The notes beneath the pieces were generated by a model, which searched no databases, had not been told where the DNA came from, and saw only the letters and a list, made by a program, of their open reading frames with translations. Below, piece after piece: positions 1-8,152 of a stretch of 64,000 nt of DNA; position 1 is the stretch's first letter, and each line of letters begins with the position of its first letter. Made by a program: the position numbers and the translations under genes. The DNA comes from Pseudomonas sp. S09G 359 (lineage in GTDB: Bacteria; Pseudomonadota; Gammaproteobacteria; Pseudomonadales; Pseudomonadaceae): contig NZ_CP025263.1 in the NCBI RefSeq assembly GCF_002843605.1, positions 1,742,501 to 1,806,500 on the forward strand, read 5' to 3'.

Positions 1-534
1 GCCGGTGCCCGGCGGTACCACGCTGAAGTTGTCGAAGGCACTTTGGCCCCAGCGCAGGAAGGCGTAGCGTTCGCCGTTGCGCTGCATTTCGATATCGACG
101 TTCTGCTCGAATGCGTCGGCGTTGCCGAACTTGTCGACCATCACCGAGTGGTCGATCACCAGGTCCACGGGCGACAGCGGGTTGATGCGCTGCGGGTCGC
201 CACCGGCCTTGGCCACGGCGGCGCGCATGGCGGCCAGGTCGACCACGGCGGGCACGCCGGTAAAGTCTTGCATCAGCACGCGGGCGGGGCGGTACTGGAT
301 CTCGCGGTCGGACTGGCGCTCTTTGAGCCAGGCGGCAATCGCCTTGAGGTCGGCGCCGGTGACGGTCTTGTTGTCTTCCCAGCGCAGCAGGTTTTCCAGC
401 AGCACCTTGAGCGACATCGGCAGCTTATCCAGGTCACCCAGGCTCTTGGCGGCTTCGGGCAGGCTGAAATAGTGGTAGGTTTTGTCGTCGATTTGCAGGG
501 TTTTAAGGGTTCTCAGGCTATCAAGCGATGACAT
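1..534 (-). CDS. acnA: Aconitate hydratase AcnA, N-terminal part (cut by window edge)
   Basis: This is the first 178 codons of a gene read leftward; the rest lies outside the window. The protein begins MSSLDSLRTLKTLQIDDKTY and continues with LSPVDLVIDHSVMVDKFG, which is typical of the AcnA/IRP1-type aconitase N-terminus. The family interconverts citrate and isocitrate in the TCA cycle using a 4Fe-4S cluster; the cluster cysteines would lie outside the window. The start is the ATG at 534-532, preceded on its own strand by AGGAG at a spacing of 7. It is divergent from rlmM, with about 190 bp between them. The family assignment is firm; which aconitase paralogue this is rests on the N-terminal sequence only. 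Confidence 0.93.
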   Translation of the reverse strand, partial: MSSLDSLRTLKTLQIDDKTYHYFSLPEAAKSLGDLDKLPMSLKVLLENLLRWEDNKTVTGADLKAIAAWLKERQSDREIQYRPARVLMQDFTGVPAVVDLAAMRAAVAKAGGDPQRINPLSPVDLVIDHSVMVDKFGNADAFEQNVDIEMQRNGERYAFLRWGQSAFDNFSVVPPGTG

Positions 535-724
535 GACGCGACTCCTTATGGTCCGCACGGCTACGGACCTGACGGGACGAACAGAGCTTTCAACTTAGCC
601 CTGTTTTCATTAGCAGGCTAATAACTGGACTCTATCGCTGAGTCCAAGGTTCCGAACTCGGCTATCATGCGCGCGTTTTCATGACAGGCATTGCGCTACA
701 GCAAGCCAGTTGCCAGGAGATCCA
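535..724. promoter_or_regulatory. Divergent acnA/rlmM promoter region with two small inverted repeats
   Basis: The 190 bp between the divergent genes hold two perfect short inverted repeats: ATTAGC-AG-GCTAAT at 609-622 and GGACTC-7 nt-GAGTCC at 627-645. They sit side by side where promoters for both genes are expected, so they could be operators. No regulator can be named from the sequence. Confidence 0.4.
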
Positions 725-1801
725 ATGAACACCCTTTTTATGCACTGCCGCCCGGGTTTTGAAGGCGAAGTCTGTTCCGAGATCGCGGAGCACGCCGCGC
801 GCCTGAACGTTTCCGGCTACGCCAAGGCCAAGACCGGCAGCGCCTGCGCCGAATTCGTCTGCACCGAAGAAGACGGCGCCCAGCGCCTGATGCACGGCCA
901 GCGCTTTGCCGAGCTGATCTTCCCGAGGCAGTGGGCGCGCGGGGTATTCATCGACCTGCCGGAAACCGACCGTATCAGCGTGATCCTTGCCCACCTGCGC
1001 GAGTTTCCCGTGTGCGGCAGCCTGTGGCTGGAGATGGTCGACACCAACGACGGCAAGGAACTGTCGAATTTCTGCAAGAAATTCGAAGTGCACCTGCGCA
1101 AAGCCTTGCTCAACGCCGGCAAGCTGGTCGACGACGCGAGCAAGCCGCGCCTGCTGCTGACCTTCAAAAGTGGCCGCGAAGTGTTCATGGGCCTGGCCGA
1201 GTCAAACAACTCGGCGATGTGGCCCATGGGCATCCCGCGCCTCAAGTTCCCGCGTGACGCGCCCAGCCGTTCGACGCTCAAGCTGGAAGAGGCCTGGCAC
1301 CACTTTATCCCCCGCGACCAGTGGGACGAGCGCCTACACGGCGACATGACCGGCGTCGACCTCGGCGCAGCCCCTGGTGGCTGGACCTGGCAGTTGGTCA
1401 ACCGTGGCATGCTGGTGACCGCCATCGACAACGGCCCCATGGCCGAAAGCCTGATGGACACTGGTTTGGTGCAACACCTGATGGCCGACGGCTTCACCTT
1501 CGTGCCCAAGCAGCCGGTGGACTGGATGGTCTGCGATATTGTCGAGAAACCGGCGCGCAACGCCGCCTTGCTGGAGACCTGGATCGGCGAAGGGCATTGC
1601 CGCGAGGCAGTGGTTAACCTCAAGCTGCCGATGAAGCAGCGTTACGCCGAGGTGAAGCGCCTGCTGGAGCGCATCGAAGACGGTTTCAAGGCGCGCGGCA
1701 TTCGCGTGGAGATCGGCTGCAAGCAGCTGTATCACGACCGCGAGGAAGTGACCTGCCACCTGCGTCGGCTGGTGGATGTCAAGAAACCCAAAAAACACTG
1801 A
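725..1801 (+). CDS. rlmM: 23S rRNA (cytidine-2498-2'-O)-methyltransferase RlmM
   Basis: A 358-residue protein. The N-terminal half (MNTLFMHCRPGFEGEVCSEI) resembles the THUMP-like RNA-binding part of RlmM. The C-terminal half is an RrmJ-like SAM methyltransferase with the SAM-binding motif DLGAAPGGWTWQL near residue 211 and a late lysine motif NLKLPMK near residue 298. RlmM 2'-O-methylates C2498 in the peptidyl transferase region of 23S rRNA. The start is the ATG at 725 because CAGGAGA lies just upstream; an upstream in-frame start at 710 is less well placed. It stands alone, followed by a REP pair and tusA. Confidence 0.95.
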   Translation: MNTLFMHCRPGFEGEVCSEIAEHAARLNVSGYAKAKTGSACAEFVCTEEDGAQRLMHGQRFAELIFPRQWARGVFIDLPETDRISVILAHLREFPVCGSLWLEMVDTNDGKELSNFCKKFEVHLRKALLNAGKLVDDASKPRLLLTFKSGREVFMGLAESNNSAMWPMGIPRLKFPRDAPSRSTLKLEEAWHHFIPRDQWDERLHGDMTGVDLGAAPGGWTWQLVNRGMLVTAIDNGPMAESLMDTGLVQHLMADGFTFVPKQPVDWMVCDIVEKPARNAALLETWIGEGHCREAVVNLKLPMKQRYAEVKRLLERIEDGFKARGIRVEIGCKQLYHDREEVTCHLRRLVDVKKPKKH

Positions 1802-1809
1802 TATCAACC

Positions 1810-1897
1810 GTGGGAGCGGGCTTGCTCGCGAAAGCGGTATAACAGTCGAAATGTATGTTGAATGTGCCCGCGTCTTCGCGAGCAAGCCCGCTCCCAC
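1810..1897. repeat. Paired REP element, class A
   Basis: Inverted copies of a REP with core GTGGGAGCGGGCTTGCTCG (1810-1832 and its complement 1875-1897) flank a 42-bp spacer. It lies between the co-directional genes rlmM and tusA. Class A as defined here is the version with a GCGGGCTTGCTCGC hairpin. Confidence 0.9.
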
Positions 1898-1929
1898 CTG
1901 TTGAGCGGCGCCCGTTTCAGGAGTGATGT

Positions 1930-2181
1930 ATGAATCAGCCCCTCGATTTGCCTGCAGACGCCGTGCTCGACGCTACCGGCCTCAACTGCCCTGAGCCAGT
2001 GATGATGCTGCACCAGCACATCCGTGACCTGCCTGCGGGCGGCTTGCTCAAGGTAATCGCGACCGACCCGTCGACGCGCCGTGATATTCCCAAGTTTTGT
2101 GTGTTTCTCGACCATGAACTGGTGGATCAGCAGGAGCAGGCCGGTACCTACCTGTACTGGATTCGCAAGAAGGCCGATTAA
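1930..2181 (+). CDS. tusA: Sulfurtransferase TusA
   Basis: An 83-residue SirA/TusA-fold protein. The hallmark motif LNCPEPVM places the persulfide-carrying cysteine at residue 20. TusA passes sulfur from cysteine desulfurase to the TusBCD/TusE relay for 2-thiouridine in tRNA, and also supplies sulfur to other pathways. The length matches the family (about 80 residues). The start has AGGAG 7 bp upstream. It lies in its own interval between two REP regions; no partner tus genes are in the window. Confidence 0.95.
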   Translation: MNQPLDLPADAVLDATGLNCPEPVMMLHQHIRDLPAGGLLKVIATDPSTRRDIPKFCVFLDHELVDQQEQAGTYLYWIRKKAD

Positions 2182-2189
2182 GGCCTTTA

Positions 2190-2327
2190 AACACTGCACT
2201 GGTGGCAAGCACCGCACTTGTGGAAAAACACTGCACTTGTGGAAAAGCCCTGCCGTTGTGGAAAGAACACTGCACTTTTGGAAAGAACACTGCACTTGTG
2301 GAAAGAACACTGCACTTGTGGCGAGCG
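2190..2327. repeat. Degenerate 20-bp tandem repeat running into a REP
   Basis: About seven units of the form CACTGCACTTGTGGAAAGAA follow one another (one unit is 18 bp). The last unit changes at GTGG straight into the class C REP at 2318. Copy similarity rises toward the REP, as if the array grew outward from the REP edge. It is non-coding and follows tusA. Confidence 0.85.
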
Positions 2328-2407
2328 GGCTTGCCCGCGTTGGACTGCGCAGCAGGCCCATTTTTGGGGCCGCTTCGCGACCCAACGCGGGCAAGCCCGC
2401 TCGCCAC
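2318..2407. repeat. Paired REP element, class C
   Basis: Inverted arms GTGGCGAGCGGGCTTGCCCG... (2318-2343) and complement (2382-2407) enclose a 38-bp spacer. Class C as defined here starts GTGGCGAGC and ends CGCGTTGG. It lies between the convergent genes tusA and the MATE exporter, and is flanked on both sides by short tandem arrays. Confidence 0.9.
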
Positions 2408-2546
2408 AGGTGCTGCCACAGGTGCTGCCACAGGTGCTGCCACAGGTGCTGCCACAGGTGCTGCCACAGGTGCTGCCACAGGTGCTGCCACAGGTGCTGC
2501 CACAGGTGCTTTCACAAGTTCTGCCAGAGGTTCTGTAAGCGGTGCT
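2403..2546. repeat. 12-bp tandem array (nine exact copies) extending a REP edge
   Basis: The unit GCCACAGGTGCT is repeated nine times without change from 2403 to 2510, then three decayed units reach 2546. The first copy overlaps the CGCCAC end of the REP arm. It ends at the stop codon of the MATE gene on the other strand. Open frames across it that encode Ala-Pro-Val-Ala repeats are a by-product of the array. Confidence 0.95.
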
Positions 2547-2547
2547 G

Positions 2548-3957
2548 TCACAAGGTTGGAAGCAGACGCCGCGCCTTGTCCACACGAATGCGCCGGCGTG
2601 CACTGCGCGCCAGGCGTACCAGCAACATCCCCGCCGCACAGCTCAGGCCCACGATCAGCCCCTGCCATAAACCGCTCGGGCCGCTGGGTGCGCCGAGCCA
2701 GTCGGTCAGCCCCAGGGCGTAACCCACCGGCAACCCCACGCCCCAATAGGCGAATAGGGTCAGCACCATGGTCACGCGGGTATCCTGATAACCCCGCAGG
2801 GCGCCGGCAGCGGTGACCTGGATAGAGTCGGAGAACTGGAACAGCGCCGAAAACACGATCAACGTAGACGCCAGGTGGATAACCACCGGGTCCGGGGTGT
2901 AGATCGTCGCGATCTGCTCGCGAAACACCAGCATCAGGCTGCACGACAGGCACGCATACGCCAGCGCCGTGCCCATGCCGACCCCTGCGGCGAAGCGTGC
3001 TTCACGCGGCTCGCCACGCCCCAAGGCCTGGCCGACGCGCACGGTGACGGCCATGCTCAGGGAGTAGGGGATCATGAACACCAGCGAGCTGACATTCAGC
3101 GCGATCTGATGGCCCGACACCACTGTGGCGCCGAGGCTGCCGAGCAGCAGGGCGATCACCGCGAAGATGCTCGACTCGGCAAAGATCGCGATGCCAATCG
3201 GCAGGCCGATGCCCAATACTCGCTTGATCACTGCCCATTGCGGCCAGTCGAAGCGCTTGAACAATTCGCTGCTCTGGTACGCCGGGCCAAACCGCGTCCA
3301 GCCGGCCAGGCCGAGCATCATCACCCACATCGCAATCGCCGTGGCCCAGCCGCAGCCCACGCCGCCCATGGCCGGCAGGCCCAGGTGGCCGTAGATGAAG
3401 ATGTAGTTCAGCGGAATATTCAGCGCCAGCCCCACCAGGCCCATGACCATGCTCGGGCGCGTACGGCCGAGGCCATCACTGAAACAGCGCAGCACGTAAT
3501 ACAGGGCGATGGCCGGCATGCCGGCGGCGATGCCATGCAAGTAGCCCATGGAGGGCTCGATCAGGTCGGGCTCGACCTTCATCGCGCGCAGCACCGGTTC
3601 GGCGCAGAGCAACAGCAGCGCGCCGCAGATACCCACCACCACCGCCAGCCACAAGGATTGGCGCACCAACGGCCCGATCTCACGGAACTGGCCCGCGCCG
3701 TAGCGCTGGGCGACTTTTGGCGTGGTGGCGAGCAGGGTGCCGGTCATCAGCAGGTACACCGGGATCCAGATCGAGTTGCCCAGGCCCACCGCCGCCAAAT
3801 CCTGAGGGCTGACGCGGCCGGCCATCACCGCATCGACAAAACTCATGGCGGTGGTGGCCAGTTGGCCGATCATGATCGGCAGCGCGAGCGTCATCAGGTC
3901 GCGCACTTCCCGGCTGATCCGGGCGGGGCGGGTGAGGGGGGCGATGGCAGTGTTCAC
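2548..3957 (-). CDS. MATE family multidrug exporter (NorM-like)
   Basis: A 469-residue membrane protein with about twelve hydrophobic segments. The start region REVRDLMTLALPIMIGQLAT and the following FVDAVMAGRVSPQDLAAVGLG match the NorM branch of MATE cation/drug antiporters, which export toxic organic cations in exchange for Na+ or H+. The start is taken as the GTG at 3957-3955 (VNTAIAPL); a longer frame to 4209 would translate a REP copy and is rejected. It is convergent with tusA and divergent from pdxB. The substrate cannot be read from the sequence. Confidence 0.9.
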   Translation of the reverse strand: MNTAIAPLTRPARISREVRDLMTLALPIMIGQLATTAMSFVDAVMAGRVSPQDLAAVGLGNSIWIPVYLLMTGTLLATTPKVAQRYGAGQFREIGPLVRQSLWLAVVVGICGALLLLCAEPVLRAMKVEPDLIEPSMGYLHGIAAGMPAIALYYVLRCFSDGLGRTRPSMVMGLVGLALNIPLNYIFIYGHLGLPAMGGVGCGWATAIAMWVMMLGLAGWTRFGPAYQSSELFKRFDWPQWAVIKRVLGIGLPIGIAIFAESSIFAVIALLLGSLGATVVSGHQIALNVSSLVFMIPYSLSMAVTVRVGQALGRGEPREARFAAGVGMGTALAYACLSCSLMLVFREQIATIYTPDPVVIHLASTLIVFSALFQFSDSIQVTAAGALRGYQDTRVTMVLTLFAYWGVGLPVGYALGLTDWLGAPSGPSGLWQGLIVGLSCAAGMLLVRLARSARRRIRVDKARRLLPTL

Positions 3958-4078
3958 GTACAGGTGTCCAGTAAGAGCAGCGCAAGGACGGCGGATTCTA
4001 CGCTTTGACGCAGTGGTCAGGAAAAAACCTGTGTTGCTGATTTGTAAGCGTTCCCCCGGGTGCCCGGTACCCCCTGCA

Positions 4079-4101
4079 TTCGCGAGCAAGCCCGCTCCCA
4101 C
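4079..4101. repeat. Single REP element, class A
   Basis: A lone copy of the class A REP (TTCGCGAGCAAGCCCGCTCC...) sits in the divergent interval between the MATE gene and pdxB, about 65 bp before the pdxB start. No inverted partner is seen. Confidence 0.8.
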
Positions 4102-4166
4102 TCTTGATCTACGGTGGAACACACATCGCAAGCCTGTACACTGCTGGTCCGTGAAAGGAGCCTGCC

Positions 4167-5312
4167 ATGCTGATTGTTGCCGACGAAAATATCCCTCTGC
4201 TTGACGCATTCTTCCAAGGATTTGGCGAGATTCGCCGGGTGCCTGGCCGCTCCATCGACCGCGCCACCGTCGAGCAGGCCGACGTGCTGCTGGTGCGCTC
4301 GGTAACCAACGTCAACCGTGCCCTGCTGGACGGCACCAACGTGCGTTTTGTCGGCACCTGCACCATCGGCACCGACCACCTCGACCTCGATTACTTCAAG
4401 CAGGCCGGTATCCAGTGGTCCAGCGCCCCCGGCTGCAATGCCCGCGGCGTGGTGGATTATGTGCTGGGCAGCCTGCAGACCCTGGCCGAAATCGAGGGCG
4501 CCGATCTCAATCAGCGCGCCTATGGTGTGGTGGGCGCCGGTGAAGTCGGCGGGCGGTTGGTCAAGGTGCTCAAGGGCCTGGGCTGGAACGTGCTGGTGTG
4601 CGACCCGCCGCGGCAGATCGCCGAAGATGGCGATTACGTGAGTTTGCAGCAGATCATTGAGCGGTGCGACGTGATCAGCCTGCACACGCCGTTGACCAAG
4701 TCAGGCAACGGTTCCACTTGGCATTTGTTTGACCGCCAGCGCCTGGAGCAGCTCAAGCCCGGCACTTGGCTGATCAACGCCAGCCGTGGTCCGGTGGTGG
4801 ACAATGCCGCCCTGCGCGAGGTGTTACTGGCGCGCGAAGACCTGCAAGCGGTGCTGGACGTGTGGGAAGGCGAGCCCGAGGTGGACGTCGACCTGGCCGA
4901 CCTGTGCGTGCTGGCCACGCCGCATATCGCCGGCTATAGCCTGGACGGCAGGCAGCGCGGTACGGCGCAGATCTACCAGGCATTCTGCGCCCACCTGGGC
5001 CAGGAACCCACGATTCAGTTGAGCGAGCTGCTGCCAAAAACGTGGCTGGCCGAGGTGCATGTGGATGCCGCCACCGACCCGGCCTGGGCGCTGGCGACGC
5101 TGTGCCGCAGCGTGTATGACCCACGCCGGGACGATGCGGATTTCCGCCGTAGCCTCGTAGGAACCGTAGAAGAACAACGCAAGGCATTCGACCTGCTGCG
5201 CAAGCACTATCCCGCGCGCCGCGAGATCGATGGCTTGAAAGTGCGCATCAATGGCGAATCGGCGGTGTTGTCGAACATCGTTTCGGCCCTGGGTGCCACC
5301 GAGCTGGTTTGA
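4167..5312 (+). CDS. pdxB: Erythronate-4-phosphate dehydrogenase PdxB
   Basis: A 381-residue member of the D-2-hydroxyacid dehydrogenase family. The NAD-binding glycine motif [11 protein letters not shown] lies near residue 121, the catalytic-arginine region [10 protein letters not shown] near 208, and the active histidine in [12 protein letters not shown] near 252. The C-terminal extension (about 290-381) is the PdxB dimerisation domain. It oxidises 4-phosphoerythronate, the second step of deoxyxylulose-dependent pyridoxal phosphate synthesis. The start has AAAGGAG 7 bp upstream. It is convergent with a small gene and shares a terminator with it. Confidence 0.96.
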   Translation: MLIVADENIPLLDAFFQGFGEIRRVPGRSIDRATVEQADVLLVRSVTNVNRALLDGTNVRFVGTCTIGTDHLDLDYFKQAGIQWSSAPGCNARGVVDYVLGSLQTLAEIEGADLNQRAYGVVGAGEVGGRLVKVLKGLGWNVLVCDPPRQIAEDGDYVSLQQIIERCDVISLHTPLTKSGNGSTWHLFDRQRLEQLKPGTWLINASRGPVVDNAALREVLLAREDLQAVLDVWEGEPEVDVDLADLCVLATPHIAGYSLDGRQRGTAQIYQAFCAHLGQEPTIQLSELLPKTWLAEVHVDAATDPAWALATLCRSVYDPRRDDADFRRSLVGTVEEQRKAFDLLRKHYPARREIDGLKVRINGESAVLSNIVSALGATELV

Positions 5313-5329
5313 GCATGATGTGAGGCCAT

Positions 5330-5356
5330 AAAAAAACCGGCCACCAGGGCCGGTTT
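5330..5356 (-). terminator. Intrinsic terminator, mainly for the minus strand
   Basis: A 9-bp stem AAACCGGCC/GGCCGGTTT (5334-5342 and 5348-5356) is followed on the minus strand by seven T residues. It ends the small gene at 5374-5547 and probably also pdxB from the other side, though the T tract there is only three long. Confidence 0.85.
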
Positions 5357-5373
5357 GAAAGAGCTTGGGCGCT

Positions 5374-5547
5374 TCAGCCTTGCTGGGCAGGCTTGACCAG
5401 TCGCTGTTCCAGCTCGCTGCACGCTTGCTGGATCATCTCTTCGGTAATCTGCACTTCCTGGCCCTTGGCGTCGATGTACGAGCAGGGCAACTGCTGCGGT
5501 TGGCGGATCACTTCAATCTTGGCTTCACTGCTGTTTTGCAAGGTCAT
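5374..5547 (-). CDS. Small conserved hypothetical protein
   Basis: A 57-residue soluble protein (MTLQNSSEAKIEVIRQPQQL...). It is charged and contains no membrane segment; the C-terminal half is predicted helical (EEMIQQACSELEQRL). The start at 5547 is chosen because GAGGAGAC lies just upstream. It has its own good terminator, which argues that it is a real gene. I do not recognise a function. Confidence 0.75.
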   Translation of the reverse strand: MTLQNSSEAKIEVIRQPQQLPCSYIDAKGQEVQITEEMIQQACSELEQRLVKPAQQG

Positions 5548-5802
5548 GGCCTGTCTCCTCATCAGGTTGTATACCTACTCTGAACCCGCCGCGTGACCGC
5601 GCTGTTACAACTCCTTGCACGATCTTCGGTTCGAACATCCAGTCCACCAGAAACCGCTACGGATTTCCAGCCAGCCATTAGACCGATAGCCTCTAGAGGC
5701 CCTTGTCGGCGGGCATAATTAACCTGACTCATTGTTATTTACTCAAGTTCCCCCAATGTTGTGGGTGTAGATACTTATCCCCCTGCGCAGGTAGTGCCCT
5801 CC

Positions 5803-7581
5803 ATGTTTTCAGTCCGACAACGCCGTGCGATTCGCCTGGCCAGCCGCTTCATCGCGCCTTACCGCTGGCAGGCGCTGGGTGCCTTGTTGGCGCTGATTGT
5901 CACCGCTGGCATCACCTTGTCCATGGGGCAGGGCATTCGCCTGCTGGTGGACCAGGGTTTCATGACCCAATCGCCGCACCTGCTGAACCAGTCCATCGGT
6001 CTGTTCATGGTGCTGGTGCTCGGCCTGGCCGTGGGCACGTTTGCGCGGTTTTACCTGGTGTCGTGGATTGGCGAGCGGGTCGTCGCGGATATTCGCCGGC
6101 AGGTGTTCAACCACCTGATCTACCTGCACCCCGGGTTCTACGAGAACAACCGCAGTTCGGAAATCCAGTCGCGGCTGACCACCGACACCACCCTGCTGCA
6201 ATCGGTGATCGGCTCGTCGCTGTCACTGTTCCTGCGCAATGCCTTGATGGTCATTGGCGGCATCGTGCTGCTGTTTGTCACCAACCCCAAGCTCACCAGC
6301 ATCGTGGTGGTGGCGTTGCCGTTGGTGCTGGCGCCGATCCTGATTTTTGGTCGGCGCGTGCGCAGCTTGTCGCGCCTGAGCCAGGACCGGATTGCCGACG
6401 TGGGCAGCTATGTGTCCGAGACTCTTGGCCAGATCAAGACCGTGCAGGCCTATAACCACCAAGTGCAGGACGAACAGCGTTTCGCCGTGACCGTGGAAGA
6501 CGCCTTCACCACCGCGCGCAAACGCATCACCCAGCGGGCCTGGCTGATTACCTTGGTGATCATGTTGGTGCTTGGCGCCGTGGGCGTGATGCTCTGGGTC
6601 GGCGGCATGGATGTGATCAACGGGCGCATTTCCGGCGGCGAACTGGCGGCCTTCGTGTTCTACAGCCTGATCGTCGGCAGCGCCGTCGGCACCCTCAGCG
6701 AAGTGCTGGGCGAGCTGCAACGCGCTGCCGGTGCAGCGGAACGGATCGGCGAGCTGTTGCAGTCCAATAATGAAATCCAGGCGCCGGCCGCCGGCACGGT
6801 GCAATTGCCTGAGCGGGTCAGCGGCCGCCTGGAGCTGCAGGACCTGCGCTTTTCCTACCCTTCGCGGCCGGACAGCTACGCTATCGATGGTTTGAACCTG
6901 ACCATCAACCCCGGTGAAACCCTGGCATTGGTCGGGCCGTCGGGTGCCGGCAAATCGACGATTTTCGACCTGCTGCTGCGCTTCTACGACCCGCAGCAAG
7001 GCCGCATCCTGCTCGAAGGCCACTCGCTGACCGACCTCGACCCGCTTGACCTGCGCCGTCAGTTCGCCCTGGTGTCCCAGAGCCCGGCGCTGTTTTTTGG
7101 CAGCGTCGAAGAGAACATCCGCTACGGCAACCCTGCGGCGACCACGGAACAGGTGGAAGCCGCCGCGCGTATCGCCCACGCCCACGACTTCATCCTGCAA
7201 ATGCCCGACGGCTACCAGACCCACCTCGGCGACGGCGGCATGGGGCTGTCCGGCGGCCAACGCCAACGCCTGGCCATCGCCCGTGCGCTGCTGGTGGACG
7301 CGCCGATCCTGCTGCTGGACGAAGCCACCAGCGCCCTCGACGCCCAGAGTGAACACTTGATCCAGCAAGCCTTGCCGCAACTGATGCAGGGCCGCACCAC
7401 GCTGGTGATTGCCCACCGCCTGGCGACGGTAAAACACGCAGACCGGATAGCCGTGATGGACCAGGGCAAGCTCGTGGCAGTGGGCACGCACCAGCAGTTG
7501 ATCGCCAGCAACCCGCTGTACGCGCGGTTGGCGGCGCTGCAGTTCAGTGATGGGGACGATGTCGCAAAAAGCCAAGGCTAG
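5803..7581 (+). CDS. ABC exporter, fused permease and ATPase (MsbA/LmrA type)
   Basis: A 592-residue half-transporter. Residues 1-320 form a six-helix type I exporter membrane domain. The C-terminal ATPase has Walker A GPSGAGKST near 379, the signature LSGGQRQR near 482, Walker B ILLLDEAT near 502 and the switch histidine in IAHRLAT near 536. Such proteins work as homodimers to export lipids or drugs across the inner membrane. The start MFSVRQRRAIRL is chosen over an upstream GTG at 5761 because the upstream residues are proline-rich and not family-like; neither has a strong ribosome site. Its last 60 bp are duplicated downstream. Confidence 0.9.
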   Translation: MFSVRQRRAIRLASRFIAPYRWQALGALLALIVTAGITLSMGQGIRLLVDQGFMTQSPHLLNQSIGLFMVLVLGLAVGTFARFYLVSWIGERVVADIRRQVFNHLIYLHPGFYENNRSSEIQSRLTTDTTLLQSVIGSSLSLFLRNALMVIGGIVLLFVTNPKLTSIVVVALPLVLAPILIFGRRVRSLSRLSQDRIADVGSYVSETLGQIKTVQAYNHQVQDEQRFAVTVEDAFTTARKRITQRAWLITLVIMLVLGAVGVMLWVGGMDVINGRISGGELAAFVFYSLIVGSAVGTLSEVLGELQRAAGAAERIGELLQSNNEIQAPAAGTVQLPERVSGRLELQDLRFSYPSRPDSYAIDGLNLTINPGETLALVGPSGAGKSTIFDLLLRFYDPQQGRILLEGHSLTDLDPLDLRRQFALVSQSPALFFGSVEENIRYGNPAATTEQVEAAARIAHAHDFILQMPDGYQTHLGDGGMGLSGGQRQRLAIARALLVDAPILLLDEATSALDAQSEHLIQQALPQLMQGRTTLVIAHRLATVKHADRIAVMDQGKLVAVGTHQQLIASNPLYARLAALQFSDGDDVAKSQG

Positions 7582-7625
7582 CGCGCTCTATGTAGTGAGC
7601 AGGCTTGCTGTGGCGAGCGGGCTTT

Positions 7626-7754
7626 GTGGCGAGCGGGCTTGCCCGCGTTGGAGTGCGAAGCGCTCCCACCCCAGGCTCCGCAGCTATACGGGTAGACCGC
7701 GTTCACTGTTATGGGGCTGCTGCGCAGCCCAACGCGGGCAAGCCCGCTCGCCAC
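7626..7754. repeat. Paired REP element, class C (first copy)
   Basis: Arms GTGGCGAGCGGGCTTGCCCG... at 7626-7651 and the complement at 7729-7754. A truncated extra copy (TGGCGAGCGGGCTT) precedes it at 7611, and decayed CCACAA edge repeats follow it to about 7809. Confidence 0.9.
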
Positions 7755-7942
7755 AACAAGCCCGCTTGCCACAATCATCCGGCTCTCCACAACAAGCCTG
7801 CTGCCACAGGTATGCGTTGCTGATCGTCGAAGTAGCACTAGCAGTTGATCGCCAGCAACCCGCTGTACGCGCGGAGGGCGGCGCTGCAGTTTAGTGATTG
7901 GGATGCCGGTTAAACACTAACCCTGTGCCTTGTGAGCTTGTT

Positions 7943-8071
7943 GTGGCGAGCGGGCTTGCCCGCGTTGGAGTGCGAAGCGCTCCCACTCCAGGCTCCGTAG
8001 CTATACGGGTAGACCGCGTTGACTGTTATGGGGCTGCTGCGCAGCCCAACGCGGGCAAGCCCGCTCGCCAC
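7943..8071. repeat. Paired REP element, class C (second copy)
   Basis: Same arms and spacer as the copy at 7626-7754, with a few substitutions. It is followed by the same decayed edge repeats (CCACAACAAGCCCGCTTG...) to about 8143. Confidence 0.9.
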
Positions 8072-8152
8072 AACAAGCCCGCTTGCCACAATCATCCGGC
8101 TCTCCACAATAAGCAGGCTTGCCACGGCAAGCCGGCTGCCACAGGTTAGGCG

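Noticed and set aside
2403..2510. CRISPR array
   Set aside because: The 12-bp units are directly adjacent with no spacers and no cas genes are present.
2202..2816. Plus-strand frames with Cys/His- or Ala/Thr-rich repeats after tusA
   Set aside because: They arise from the 20-bp and 12-bp tandem repeats and run into the MATE gene on the other strand; no ribosome site or family match.
2048..2953. Minus-strand open frame with an Ala-Pro-Val-Ala repeat protein
   Set aside because: The repeat is only the translation of the 12-bp tandem array, and the frame overlaps tusA and the MATE gene in the wrong phase.
3958..4209. 84-residue N-terminal extension of the MATE exporter
   Set aside because: It translates a REP copy and has no family similarity; the GTG at 3957 gives the normal length.
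7605..8149. Short open frames on both strands in the duplicated REP region
   Set aside because: The same peptides (ASGLARVG, PNAGKPARH) recur wherever class C REPs occur, so they are REP translations rather than genes.
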